In this document: positions 35,377 to 47,900 of the stretch, piece after piece
Numbering within the stretch: the stretch's first letter is position 1
Layout of the letters: every line of letters starts with the position of its first letter
Assembly: GCA_030272155.1 (NCBI GenBank)
Contig: CP126191.1
Location: 5,230,501-5,294,500 of the forward strand
Source of the DNA: Tetradesmus obliquus
Taxonomy: Eukaryota; Chlorophyta; Chlorophyceae; Sphaeropleales; Scenedesmaceae
Reading direction: 5' to 3'
DNA length: 64,000 nucleotides
The notes under the pieces: model-generated
Seen by the model: only the letters and a program-made list of their open reading frames with translations
Databases searched by the model: none
What the model was told of the DNA's origin: nothing
Program-made: the position numbers and the translations under genes

Positions 35377-38300
35377 GGCAGGTGTCAGCCTATGTCCTGC
35401 GCAAGCCCACCTCAAGCCAACTGACAAAGCAGAATGCAATCTGGTTATTGTGAGCTGCAACCGCCAACCGTGGCATGATGAGCGCTTGCCGGCATGCCCC
35501 CTCAATGCCGTCCTGCAGCTCGCTGCAGCCGCCAGTGCCGCCTGCCAGCATGCCGCCTGCCGGCACGCAGGAGCTGAGCCGGCTGCCACGAAGCTCGACA
35601 CGGCACATAGTGGTCTGCATATGTCTAGCTGCATCTCTGCAGCTTGCCTGCCTGCACGCTGCTGCTCACCCATCGCCGCTCCTCGGGCAGCGTGCTAGCC
35701 AGCAGGCACACCGCGCCCGCCACCACTGGGCTGGCCACGCTGGTGCCGCTCAGGCTGCGGCAGCCCGTGGTGATCTTGCTGCCGGTGACGTCCTTGGCGT
35801 ACGCCATCACGTCAGGCTTGATGCGCCCTGCGCAGCGCGGTGCACAGCAGCAGCGTTGGGCCAGGCAGGGGAGCATTAACGTGCCGTGCACGAGTCGCAG
35901 GCAAGGAGTACCAAGCACGGGTATGCGGGCCCGGGGGCGAGAAAGCGCTGATGATGTTGCTTGCTGTAAAAAACAGCACCAACAGCAAGCGCAAGCTCTA
36001 CTGGGAGGTGCAGCAACAGCACACCATGACTGCATGCCACATGCTGACTGCCGGCAACGTCCCTCCATCCAGCATAGCAGCCACCACCGCAGCCTGTTTG
36101 CGCACAGCACAGCACAGCACAACAAAGCTCATCACAGCACATCACAGCACATGCTACAACGCTTCCCACACACCCCGCCGCAGCAGCCGCAGCCGCCGCA
36201 CCTGTGCCAGCCGGCAGCTCCCAGGTGGTCATGCCCCTGCTGCTGAACGCCGCGATGTTGTTGTCATTGTCAATGCCGCCAACCCCAATCACGTCCGGCT
36301 GGTCCGCAGGGTTGTTCAGCGTGCCGTAGAGCGGGCCGTCGTTGCCGATGGCGCTGATCATGATGAGGCCGTTGCTGGTCACCTCCCACACCTTCTCCAC
36401 GAATGGCGCGTCCAGGAAGTCCGGGCCGCCGATGGACAGGTTGATCACGTGCAGCTTGCAGGAGATGGCGTAGTTGAACGCGTCCAGGAACCAGCTGGTG
36501 TAGGAGACCTGGTCGTCCGTGAACACCTGCGGATGCGGCACAGCAGCAGCGTGTGCAGGCAGGGGCGCAGCACAGGGCAGTGTTTGTCGGTGAGCGCGGC
36601 GACAGTGCTCTCTGATGTTGGGAGTCTTGGAGCGCTGCGATGAGTGCTGGCAGCTGCAAGACAAGAATCTTGTAGGGCAGACGTTGGCAGGCAGGCAGGC
36701 GGGTGCTGCTGCAGACCCCTGTAATCGACGCACCAAATCCCGCACACAACCACAACCACAACCCCACATGCACACACACACAGCCGCACCTTGAAGGTGT
36801 ACAGCTCCACGTCTGGCGCGAAGCCGGGGCAGGTTGTGTCCTGGCTGCCGATGACGCCTGCCACAAAGCTGCCGTGGCCCAGGCCGTCGCTGAGGCTCTG
36901 TTGGTGCGTCCAGTTGGTGCGCTCCTTGATGTGGCGGATGTGCGGGTGGCCCTCACGGATGCCGGTGTCAAACACGCCCACCTGGGCCGGGGAAGGGGAG
37001 GGAGGGTGCATGCGCAGATGAGGCGTCAACAGCAGTGTGTTATGGTGAGCCGCAGTGCACGACAAGGGCTTATGCAGAGAGCAGGCAGCTTCCTGCAGGG
37101 GGCGGCAGCATGCACGAGCAACTGTTGCTATGCGTGGGCGCCCCTGCCACCTGGGCGAGCGCCGTGCAGCTGCCTCATGCACAAATCTGCGACAAGCGCG
37201 CTCCCGCGTCAATAACCCCATCACTGGCCCTCAAATCAGATCAGAATTACTCAGCAACAGGCCTCGTTTAGCAGTAGCGCCACACACACCTTGATGCCCT
37301 TGCCGCTGTAGCCCTGGTCCCACAGCTTCCCAGCCTCCAGCAGCACAGTCACAGCATCAGCCGCGGCAGTCAGGCTGCGGCCCAGCTTTCGCTGCCCCTG
37401 CTGCTGCCGCTGCTGATCGGCCGCACCACTGCTGCTGCCAAACAAACGCTGCCAGCTGCTGCTCAGCAGGTTGCGCCGCCTGCTGCTCCTGCGCAGCTCC
37501 TCACGGCCCAAGCTGTCCTCCCTGTCAGCTGGGTTGCGCGGGTCTAGACCGATTGTTGGCTTGGTGGTCAGGCGGCCGGGCGGCTTGCTCACAGTCCATA
37601 TGCTGTCTGCATCCTCATCAGCATCAGCAGGTGGGCTGACACCTGAGCTACTGCCAGCAGCAGGTGGCGGGCCTTGATGCTGCTGCTGCTGCTGCTCTGC
37701 TGGCTGCTGCTTGGTTTGCTGCTCTGCATCTGCCAGCAGCGAGCGCTGCAGCTGCCGCCCGAAGTCCGGCTCCTGCTGCATGCGCAACCGCTCCGGCTGT
37801 GTCCGCAATGCTGGATGGTGCTGCTGCTGCTGCTGCTGCTGCACGTTGCTGAATGCTGCCGCCAGCTCGCCCTCTGGCTGCCAGTTGAGCAGGCCGCGGA
37901 TGCGCCTGTCAGGGTGCATGTCACGGAAACCAGACACCTGCTGCAGCGCTGCGCGCAGCACTTGCAGCTGCAGCGGCGCCACCGACAGCAGCGCAAAGTC
38001 CGAGGGGTGCTGCAGTGCTGCCTTGTTAGGGCGCTCCAGCCAGGCCCAGTGCTGCTGCAGGTGCGCGAGTGCCTGCAGGAAACAGCAGGAGCCGGCACGA
38101 AGCACCGCATGTAATGCACCTGCGTAAGCTTAAAAGCCAGTTCCTGCTGCACAGCCATGACAGAGTCTAGGTGAGCAAGCATATGCTAGCGTGCATGCAT
38201 GCTCGTGCAGGGATAGAGGTATATGATGTTTCTTTCTCGCAGGTGCTGTAATCGCGTGATGTGCATGCATGAACGCCACAACCACCGTGTGATATTGCTG

Positions 38301-38803
38301 GTTGCACAACAGACGTGGCACACGCGCCCAGAGTGGGCCTGGCAGAGCATGGCTGTGCTCACCTTTCCCAGTGCCTGCTTATGCTCTGACAGCATCTTGT
38401 ATTCAGCAAAGCGCACAATACACGTCTGCCAGTTGCAGTCCCCGTTGCCTCTGCACTGCTGCTCAGCGCCTTGGCTGTCGCTGCCCGCATTTCTGCTGCC
38501 TTCTGTGCTGCCGCTATGTATCTGCTGAGCTATCATATGCTGTGTGTTGTTGGTTGCTGCTATGCCATTTGCAGACGCTGCCGTGGCAGGTGCCTCTGCT
38601 GCAGGATGCAGCTGTGCTGGGCAGCTGGCACTAGCCAGCCCCATTTGAAGGTCAGCAGCATAGCTGTTCAAAGCCTGCTGTGGACACTGCTGGAGTTGCT
38701 GCTCTTGCTGCTGTTGGGCTGCATGACTGCTGTGGCAGCTGCCAACCGCCAGCTGGGACAGTGCCAACAGCAGGGGCAGCACCAGCATATACCTGTACCG
38801 CAT
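31215..38803 (-). CDS. S1P: site-1 protease (subtilisin-like SKI-1/MBTPS1 homologue)
   Basis: Twelve exons: 38803-38363, 38072-37290, 36981-36790, 36526-36202, 35827-35670, 35315-34923, 34732-34496, 34214-34042, 33650-33582, 33293-33113, 32806-32621 and 32306-31215, totalling 1409 residues. A signal peptide opens the protein ([20 protein letters not shown]). A long Gln-rich propeptide precedes the S8 domain with Asp413 (GVFDTGI), His444 ([10 protein letters not shown]), oxyanion Asn534 (SAIGNDGP) and Ser610 ([10 protein letters not shown]). The conserved S1P C-terminal region follows ([40 protein letters not shown]). A Gln/Glu/Lys-rich luminal stretch of about 200 residues leads to one membrane span near 1356-1378 and a basic cytosolic tail. 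S1P cleaves membrane-bound transcription factors and pro-proteins in the Golgi. The tenth junction was placed at CTGCAG|GTGCAC because it alone keeps frame into exon 11. Confidence 0.95.
35343..35375. repeat. (CAG)11 in an S1P intron
   Basis: Eleven pure CAG units (CTG in the coding sense of S1P) lie in intron 5, about 27 bases upstream of the acceptor of exon 6. Confidence 0.94.
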
Positions 38804-39584
38804 GGCCAGCTGCTGCTGACGTATGCTTATTGGTTTGCCAGCGGCATGCCTAGACTGCTGCAGCCCTGCTGTGCACAGTGCCCTGCATCAGCAAGCAGCA
38901 CAGTTCATATGCAACTTCTGCAACTGCCTGCTGTACCCGACAGCAGTCCTTGAGTGTGCAGACCTTCCCCAGCCCTCTAGGCATGATAGATTAACCAACA
39001 ATATGCGCAGAAATTGCGATTCATAGGCATTACTGCAACAACCAGGCGCAGCACTCACCTCAGGGAGAAGCTCAGAGTGGTTGGCTACTGCTGCTATGTC
39101 ACAGCATCGTAGTTTGTCGCAGATGACGATCAAAACACATAAAACCGAGAGCAAAAGCTTCTGAACAAGGCAGAGCTACAAAACGGTAGAGAGATAGCTT
39201 ATCTGGCTCGTGCTGAGCGCTTGAAGGTCAACACAATGGAGTTTCAATGCTCAAACATTCGTCGTAGTTGCGAAATAGATGCTGAGTTTGGTCGCCAAGG
39301 CGTAAGGCCGCTCAAAAATTAAACCTCCCTCGTTCCTTGTTGTGTTACCTCGCTGCTCATCCGATCGCGCCCAGAGGCATTGATCGCTTACTTGTGAACC
39401 GTAATAGATCTTTAGGAGACTGTATCTTGCCACAGCAGCCAGGCAGCACCTTCCCTCCACACCTCACTACATCGTAGCTCCACAACAACAGCGTCTTGTG
39501 ATACAGTAAAATAACACCGCGGCCTTTTCTGCGGGGCTGCCCTGCAGCTTTGCTCGGCACAGACAGCAGAGAGCAGGTGCAGAC
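38804..39584. promoter_or_regulatory. divergent promoter between S1P and Mago nashi
   Basis: These 781 bases separate the opposite start codons of S1P and the Mago gene, so both promoters lie here. The central part (about 39000-39500) is AT-richer than the flanking genes and free of CAG runs. No specific element can be assigned. Confidence 0.6.
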
Positions 39585-40718
39585 ATGGCAGACAGTCAGT
39601 TCTATCTGCGGTATTATGTAGGCCACACGGGCAAGTACGGGCACGAGTTCCTGGAGTTTGAGTTCCGGCCAGATGGGGAGGTGCGTGGGTGCCCATGGCA
39701 GCTCAGGGCAGCTGATGGGCTGCTACTGCTGCTGCTGAGGCTCAGCAACCCATGCTTGCTCTGCTTGTACAGATGCGCTACAGGAACAACTCAAACTACA
39801 AGAATGACACGGAGATCAGGAAGAAGGCATACGTTTCGCAAGCAGTACTGGACGAGCTGAAGAGGATCATTGAGGATGCAGAGGTGAGGCGCCGCTAGCG
39901 CTGCTGCTGCCGCCGCCGCTGCATGGCGCCGCTGTGCAAGTTGCTGCAGCGCCGTATCACTATGATGCAGCCCTCCCAGCAGCAATGCACAAGCACACGG
40001 CGAGCCTCATGCAGCCTGTGCCCGCCCGCTGCTGCCTGCGTGCATGCAACACGCGCGCGAGCTTAGATCATGAAGGAGGACGACAACAACTGGCCCATGC
40101 CGGACCGAGTGGGCAAGCAGGAGCTGGAGATTAAGATGAACGGCGAGCACATCTGCTTCAACACCACAAAGCTGGGCTCCGTGCTCCAGGTGCAGCAGAG
40201 CAAAGATCCAGACGGGCTCAGAATATTCTACTACCTGGTGCAGGTGCGCGGCAGGCACAGCAGCGGGCAGCGCTGCACAGGACAAAGGCATGTGCTGTGT
40301 GAACATGAGCAGTTGGTTGTGGTCTGTCACAACCTGCTGGTAGCCCTTTTGTTCAACTACGTGTTTTGCACGAGTTGCTGGTGTTGTACGACCTGCTGTG
40401 TGCATCACACTTTAGATGGCAGTGCGGACACAAAGGCAACTTCCTGCATCACGGAGGGCATGCTGCGGCGTGATCCGGGTCCCCTCAGCGCTGAGGAGCG
40501 CCTGTTGCTGCGGTGCAGTTTGCATTGTGTCAAGCATACCTTGCATCTTGACGCGATGCAGTGCTGTCAGAGAATGCACAGACGTGGCTCTGCAGCTGCA
40601 GCCATCCTCTGCCCTGCATGCGCGGCTGTGCTGCTTCGTCCCCGCCCCGCAGGACCTCAAGTGCTTCGTGTTCTCGCTGATCAGCGCACACTTCAAGATC
40701 CAGCCCATCCAGAAGTGA
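39585..40718 (+). CDS. MAGO: Mago nashi, exon junction complex core subunit
   Basis: Exons 39585-39680, 39773-39883, 40067-40243 and 40653-40718 give 149 residues, the normal family length. The sequence is near-invariant: [83 protein letters not shown], ISFxT-like [12 protein letters not shown] and the C-terminus [14 protein letters not shown]. Mago pairs with Y14/RBM8A and clamps eIF4A3 on spliced mRNA about 20-24 bases upstream of exon junctions, affecting export, localisation and decay. The protein has no low-complexity insert, unlike most neighbours, consistent with strong constraint. It shares a divergent promoter with S1P. Confidence 0.98.
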
Positions 40719-41286
40719 GCAGCAGCTGCAGCAGCAGCAGCAGCAGCAGTAGATTGATTGAGCACGCAGCTGGCTGGCGAGGCGGCTGGGGCAGGCAGCC
40801 TGCGCAGCACAGCAGCACTCCAGCTGGGAGGCTGCAGGCGTGTGCAGTCGCAGAGGGCTGGGCTGCCGCAGCAATGCCTGCGCCGCCGCCAGCTGCAGGC
40901 GTGCTCTTGCAGACTTGCCTTGCCGCTTGTGAGAGTTGACGCACTGCGGCACTGCAGCAGTGCGGTTTAGTTCGGAACGTATGGGGTGGCCTGTGGTTGC
41001 CTTGTGCGTGTTATCTTTGTGCGTTGGTTACGAACAGTAGTGGCACAGCTGCTGTTTGATATCGCTTGGTTTCAGCAGCCCCTTCCAGCTGCACTGCTAA
41101 CGTGACAACTGGTCTCTTTGCCAACTGGTTGTGGCACCAAATCAAGTGTGGTGCCTGCGTTAATGACTTGGTTTCTATGCGCACAGCGCTGCTGGGCATG
41201 TCGCTTTGTCTGTTCGCTGTTTGTGTGTTTACTTGTTGCTGTGTTGGTTGTGCACTGGATCTGAGTGGCAGCATGCATGAGCAGTG

Positions 41287-41291
41287 TGTAA
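41287..41291 (+). terminator. candidate TGTAA poly(A) signal of Mago
   Basis: TGTAA about 570 bases after the Mago stop codon on the coding strand, in the convergent intergenic region. Confidence 0.35.
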
Positions 41292-41900
41292 CAAACCAGC
41301 TCCAACTTGAAGTTGCATTTGTGCGTCAGATCACAGTTTGGTTGAATCACGTTACACTCAGCGTAGCAATCCTGACTGGCACTGCAGTTCACCAAGGATG
41401 CAGCTGTCGCCAACATGCATGGCGTGCTGCAATGACAGCGACCCACACAAAAGCCAGGGCAGAGAAGCAATGCGCACGCTACCAAAAAATGAGTGCACGG
41501 TTGACTGCACCGTGCACGGCTGCAGTTCAACTGCTTGGCCAGGACACTTGCCACCAGGCGGCTGCTTACGGGCCAGCATGCTGCTGCTGCTGCTAGCCAT
41601 GTGAGTACTCATTATGCTGCATCTACTTGAAATGATCTACCTGCTTGCACGTTGCACCAATTTTATACTGCTAGCAGCTAGCATGTCTAGAAGACATTCG
41701 ACATAATCAGAACAAATGCTGCTGTGATCAGGCAATAGATAACGCCTTCCGGCAGCAGGGCTCAACCCAAATACACCTCAGCTACAAGTTGCTAACCAGG
41801 CTGGTCACTGACAGCTATGATGTACGCGTAGGCCAGGACATATCCATGCTACCTATGTCTTGTCGCAGCAGCTGCTGCACCACTCGTATAACATCCCACA

Positions 41901-41905
41901 TTACA
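41901..41905 (-). terminator. candidate TGTAA poly(A) signal of MSH6
   Basis: TTACA on the plus strand, read as TGTAA on the minus strand, lies about 92 bases after the MSH6 stop, a typical distance. Confidence 0.5.
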
Positions 41906-41996
41906 TCACAAACAATACAAAACACAATTCTTAGCCATTCTATATGCAGTCACAGCAAGCCATGAGCCATGCCTGCTGCCAGAGCACCACTCCCTA

Positions 41997-44900
41997 TCAC
42001 TTGCACAGCACAGCAGCACGCTGCTGCAGCTCAGCCAGCTGCTGCACCACGCCGCCTGCCGCTGCATCGTCACGAGCCGCACCCTTCAGCTGCTGCAGCT
42101 GGCTGCGCACACTGCCTAGCAGTGCAGCAACCTGCTGCAGCTCCCCTGCGCCTTGCGCAGCTGCAGCAGGCTGGGGCTGCTCTGCTGCTTCAGCATCCAC
42201 CTCCATGGCATCTGGCGCACCTGCTGCTGCTGCTGCTGCTGCTGCTGGCTGCTGACCGCGTGTGGCGAGTGCCTCCCTGCTTGCCGACATGACGCCTGCG
42301 CGGGCCACCACAGAGCCAGGCAGGCCTGCCAGGCGCGCCACATTGGTTCCATAGCTCTTGGGGCACGCGCCTGCGGGTGATGATGCGGCACAAGCACAAG
42401 GCAAGAGAACAGCAGACGGCAGCGCAGCCAGCTGTCAGGCCACATACACACAAGAGTGCTCAGGGTGTCTACATGCTTACATGCTATATGCAAACTCTCT
42501 GTGAACAAGACGTTGGCGAGTAGTCATGGACAGCTCATAGCCGTGACCTATCTTTCGCAGCAGCACGCTGTCAGCATCCGGCACGATACATCGCCAATCG
42601 CCACAAGCAGCCCCGCAGCGCCCACACAGGCAGCATCTACACCAGCCGCACCTGCTGTCAGCTTGTACAGGAAGGTGACCTCTGCCACGCCACCATCAGC
42701 AGGCGCAGCCCTGCTGGTTCCGCCCTCCTCTCCAGCATCCTGCTGCTGCTGCTGCTCTGGCTGCTCCGCCACCGCACAGGCCATGTGCATGATGGCCACC
42801 TGCGGGTCTGCTGCATGCTGCGCCGCCAGCTGGTGGTAGTGCGTGGCAAACAGCCCGCAGCAGCGCGTGCTGTGCGCCAGGTGGTCCAGCACGGCCGCTG
42901 CAATGGCGGCACCTGCACGGCACCAGCAGCACCGCACTGTGAGTTACAGCCCATGACTTCCAGCGTTGCTGTGCATGTGAGACACATCACAGGTTGCCTG
43001 GCCAAGCTCAAGGCACCAACAGCATGTGCAGGAAGCTCAGGGTCACCCACACAGCACAAGCAGCACCCACCAATGCAGCACCACATGGGTGCAACAACAA
43101 GCCACCCTGCCTCCCCACATGCCCATAATCAGTCCCACGCAACCCTGCCCCCTCACCGTCCAGCGTGGCGGTGCCGCGCCCCAGCTCATCCAGCGCCACC
43201 AGGCTCCTGCTGCTGGCCCGGCCCAGCATGGCCGCCGTCTCCGCCATCTCGATGAAGAAGGTGGACTGCCCGGCCAGGATTGCGTCACGCGCGCCCATGC
43301 GCACATAGCAGCCGTCCATGGGGGTCAGCTCCAGGCTGCGCGCAGGCACCATGGCGCCCACCTGCAGTAGCAGCACAAGGCCATGTGTCAGAGCAAGGCA
43401 GCGCCAAATAGGTGGACGGGAGGGCGGGCAAGCAGGTTACTACGCTGAAAGCACATTTACATGAGACGTTCGTCAAGCCTGGTGAGCTGGGTGTCGTTTT
43501 CAGTGCCAGCAACCGCAACATGCGCTCCGCGGCAATCCCCTGCCTTGTAGCATGTGACGCATGCTCCACAGCTACGCCTTCAATTGCAGTGCCGCCCGGT
43601 TGTCGCACTCGCTGGCTGCTGCTGCTGCTGCTGCTGCATGCCGAGGCTCACCTGTGCCAGCACCGCCGCCAGGCACACCTGCCGCAGCAGCGTGGACTTG
43701 CCGCCCATGTTGGGCCCTGTGAGCAGGATGAAGCCGGGCGCATCCCCACCCAGGGCGATGTCATTCGGCACAAAGGAGCCGCAGCCGGTGCTGGCCAGGC
43801 CTGCGGGGTGGCGCAGCTGGCTGGCGCGGAACATGCCGGCACCTGGCCACGCATGATTGATGACAAGCAGAGGCGGCGGCAGCAGCAGGTAAGTCGACGC
43901 CGTCCACAGCCAGTAAACATCATAGATTAATCCTGCAGTGATTGCCAGTGTGCCGCAGTTGTGCTTCAACAACGCCCAGCTGCTTGACCAGCTGCAACAA
44001 TTGTACGCCAGCAGGAAGGACTGCACCCCAGGAAGCTTCACTAAAGCTAGGTGATCACCACAGCAGCATGCATCTCCCCACCCTTGACCCCACAACCCCA
44101 CCCAGGTTCCCGCTCAAAGCTCCCAGCCGCTCACCCTCAGGGCCCGGCGGCAGCAGCTTGGGGCGGCACATCTCGCCGTCAGCCGCCTGTGCTGCACCCG
44201 CCAGCGCCATGAGGCAGTCCAGCACAGCCACAGCCTCAATGGCGGAGCTCCACAGCTCCCCGTGAGACACAAACAGCCGCTCCAGTGCCTGCACAGTCAG
44301 CAGCAACAGCGGCAAGGTCAGCATGGTATGCGAGGGGTGCTCTGCCTGGTAAAGGTTATGGCAGCAACGAACAAGCTGTGCGCGCGCAGGCTGCAAGCCA
44401 AGCTATGCTCACGCATGTGTCTCACATGGCTGTGGGCCACACTTCATGCATTCGGGCGACTGCACAGCACACAGCGACCGTGCAGACCTGTGCTATCTAT
44501 TCTTGCGGCTCATCACACCACATGGTCCCACACCACTGATTGCTCTTGCCTCACGCCCCCACCACCACCCACCCCACTCGCCAGGCTGCTGCTGCTGCTG
44601 CCCACCTGCAGCACGCCTGGTTCTACCGCCTCCACCCCATCCCCACCCCACCACCCTGGCCACACCCAGCGGCACACTGCTGCTGCTGCTGCCGCCCACC
44701 TGCAGCACGCCCGCCTCCACCACCTCCCGCGCCTCCTCCTTGGCCGTCCGTGCCGCCACCAGCCCCTGCAGCTCCTCGCTGCTGTAGCGCTTGAAGCCCT
44801 TCTTCTGGCCCACCAGCAGCAGCACGAGCGGCACGCTGCCGCAGGCCGCCTCGGGCACCTCCAGCACGTGGCTGTCCTTGTTCATGCTCACGTAGGACAC

Positions 44901-47900
44901 GGACCGGCAGTCCAGCTGCTTGCGCACACGTGCCAGGTACGCCTGCAGCGCATAGTATGAGGGCAAGAGGGCACAGCAGGCCGCGTAGTGCACTGGGTGG
45001 TCTGCTGGAGAGCAGCACAGCGAGCTCGCAAGCCCCACAACAACACTCATTACAGTTATCTGCCACCTGTGCTACAGAGATCCAAAGCTGCTTCTAACCA
45101 CGTGCATGCATGCCGCATGCGCGCAAGCCCACCTGCAGGTCCCTGTCTGCCTCCTCCACCGCCGCCTTGGCCGCGTCATAGGCGGGGTCCACGCCCGCCT
45201 TGCTGGGACGCACCACGCCCTGGCGCTCAGCCTCGCCCCACTCCGCAGCAGCCTGCAGCACAGCACAGCACAGCACAAGCGTCGGCAACATGCAACAGCT
45301 GACAACATTCCCAAAGTAGCCAAGGGTGGCTCGCAGCTGCAAAGCACAGGCTGCAACCACAGGCTCTGCCTACTGCATCTTGCACAGTCCCTGCTGCTGA
45401 TCCAAATGTCCTGCAGCCATGCACGCCACGCCATTATGTGCTGTGCACCTCAACCTGGTGCACGCGTGCTGCGCATGTGCTGCCTCACCTGCATGTCTGC
45501 CAGCCGCGCCTTGAAGTCGCTCCAGCGCTCAGGGTCGGCCAGCGCTAACAGCAGCTCGCTGCTCAGCGACAGCTGCAGCAACGCGCAGCCAAAAGGAAGA
45601 ACACAAGGCAGCAACGCATTCAAGGTAAGGGGGTTGCCAGAGATTTGTGTGTGGCAGCATGTTTGTGCGCATGATTGTGTGTGGCATGCATAGCCTGTAG
45701 CACGCTGCAGGCCAGGTGGTCTCCTCAGCATTGACAGCCATCGACCGCACCGCGTTCTGCAGCACAGACTCGCCTTGCATGTGACATGCGCGAGTAGCGC
45801 TACCGCAACATGCCGCCACCTGGCCAAACAGAGTACTGCAATTGCAAACCTGCAGCCAATGTGTCGCACCAAAGCCAACATCATTTTTACCATCCCATAC
45901 ATCAAGCCAGCAAGCCGCAACCCGCGCGCACCTCCCCAAAGGCCGCCAGCGCATCCGCTAGCGCCTGCAGGTCCCGCATTGCGCCCACCAGCACCTTCAC
46001 GCGCCGACGCGCCACATCCTCGTACAGCACCACATGTGCTGCCTCGCGACCAAAGCCGCCGCTGCTGCTGCCACCGCTGCCTGCGCGTCCCACGGATGCG
46101 GCCAGGCGTGCCAAGCAGCGCTCCAGGTCGCTGACGCCTGCCAACGCACGCCGCGCGGAGCCCACTGCGGCGCTGCCTGAGCCCATCAGCTCCTGCAGGG
46201 GAGCCAGGAGCGTGCGGTTGACCCAAGGGGGGCAGAACAGACGACACAGGAGTTGCAGCGCAGGGCTGCTGCGAATGCACATCGCGCAGCCACAGTGCGC
46301 ACAAGGAGCTGCTGCGTGAGGCGTTGTCAATGCCAACAAAACTCAGCAACTCTTCATCACCACAAACACGCACACATGCCCCATTGCTGGGCAACAGCAG
46401 TATTAGTCCAGCATGGGCAGCGCCGCAATCCCAGGTGCAGCGGTAAAGTTCATGAAGGCCGCGCACCTCCACAGCGTCCTGGCGCCGCTCAATGTCCTTG
46501 GTCCTGAACAGCGGCCGGGTGAGCCAGCGCCGCAGCCGCCGCCTGCCGAACGGCGTGGCGCAGTGGTCCAGCAGCCCCAGCAGGCTGCCCTGAGGGCCGC
46601 CCAGCACATTCTCCAGCACCTCCAGGCCCTCCAGGGCAGCGCCGTTGAGCTCCATGGCCACTGGCTCGTCACTGCCGGAGGCCTGCAAACAACATCAATC
46701 AATAATTTGAACAAATACTTAAAAGATTCATATATTGCTATCCATATGAATAATGCAGGCGTGGGTGCAGATGGAGCCTAAAAGAGAAGCAGTATGTCTA
46801 AACACACAAAGCACGCACAGCATAGCACAGCGTGCTATGTCAGCATGCCAGCTCAGCATGCACAGCACAGCATGCCAGCTCAGCATGCACAGCACAGCAT
46901 GCCAGCTCAGCATGCATAGCACAGCATGCATAGCACAGCACGCCCAGCATAGCATGCCAGCACAGCATGCATAGCACTGCACACACATCACAGCACAGCA
47001 CAGCATGCACAACATAGCATGCACAGCATAGCATGCCAGCTCAGCACACACGCAAAGCATGCTCAGCACAACATGCAGCACAGCATGCACAGCGCAGCAT
47101 GCCAGCTCAGCATGCCCAGCACAGCACAGCATAGCACAGCATGCACAGCATAGCATGCACAGCATAGCATGCCCAGCTCAGCATGCACAGCATAGCATGC
47201 ACAGCGCAGCATGCCAGCACAGCACAGCACAGCACAAGACAACGTGCAAAGCATAGCGTGCACCACATAGCATGCCAGCTCAGCATGCACAGCACAGCAT
47301 GCACAGCGCAGCATGCCATCCCAGCATGCACAACATGCCAGCTCAGCATGCACAACACAGCACAGCATAGCACAGCATGCACAGCATAGCATGCACAGCA
47401 TAGCATGCCCAGCTCAGCATGCACAGCACAGCATGCGCAGCGCAGCATGCCAGCACAGCACAACACAACCCAGCATGCACAGCATAGCATGCACAGCATA
47501 ACATGCCAGCTCAGCATGTGCCCTCTCAGCTACCAAATGTAGCAGGACTGAGTATAACGTGTGTGGAAGCGTAATGTAAAAGAAGGTTAGTAAACCAATG
47601 ATAAGCCTGAGGCCCAGCGATAGCTGATATAGGCCGCCTACGTTGCAAGGCACGCGTAGTTCTAACAAGGCGGTACAATGTCACATTGACTGCCGCGTGC
47701 CTCACACGTAGGTGTGAGTCACAAATGTCTAATCATCCACTACATGGATAGTAACAGCTCCTGTTACAGCATGCGCAGCACAGCATGCACAGCGCAGCAT
47801 GCCAGCCCAGCATGCCAGCTCAGCATGCACAGCACAGCATGCCAGCTCAGCATGCACAACACAGCAGGCACAGCACTTTCAGAATAGCATAACAGCACAC

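Larger units (their letters stand above)
40719..41996. other. 3' intergenic region between convergent Mago and MSH6 genes
   Basis: It should hold both 3' UTRs. Plus-strand TGTAA at 41287 and minus-strand TGTAA at 41905-41901 are candidate poly(A) signals. Open frames here overlap on both strands and have no recognisable motif. Confidence 0.6.

Noticed and set aside
46728-47668. Long Cys/His/Met-rich open frames on both strands across the MSH6 intron array
   Set aside because: They are translations of the GCATGC minisatellite, with no splice support or homology. The array also lacks the regular spacer structure of a CRISPR.
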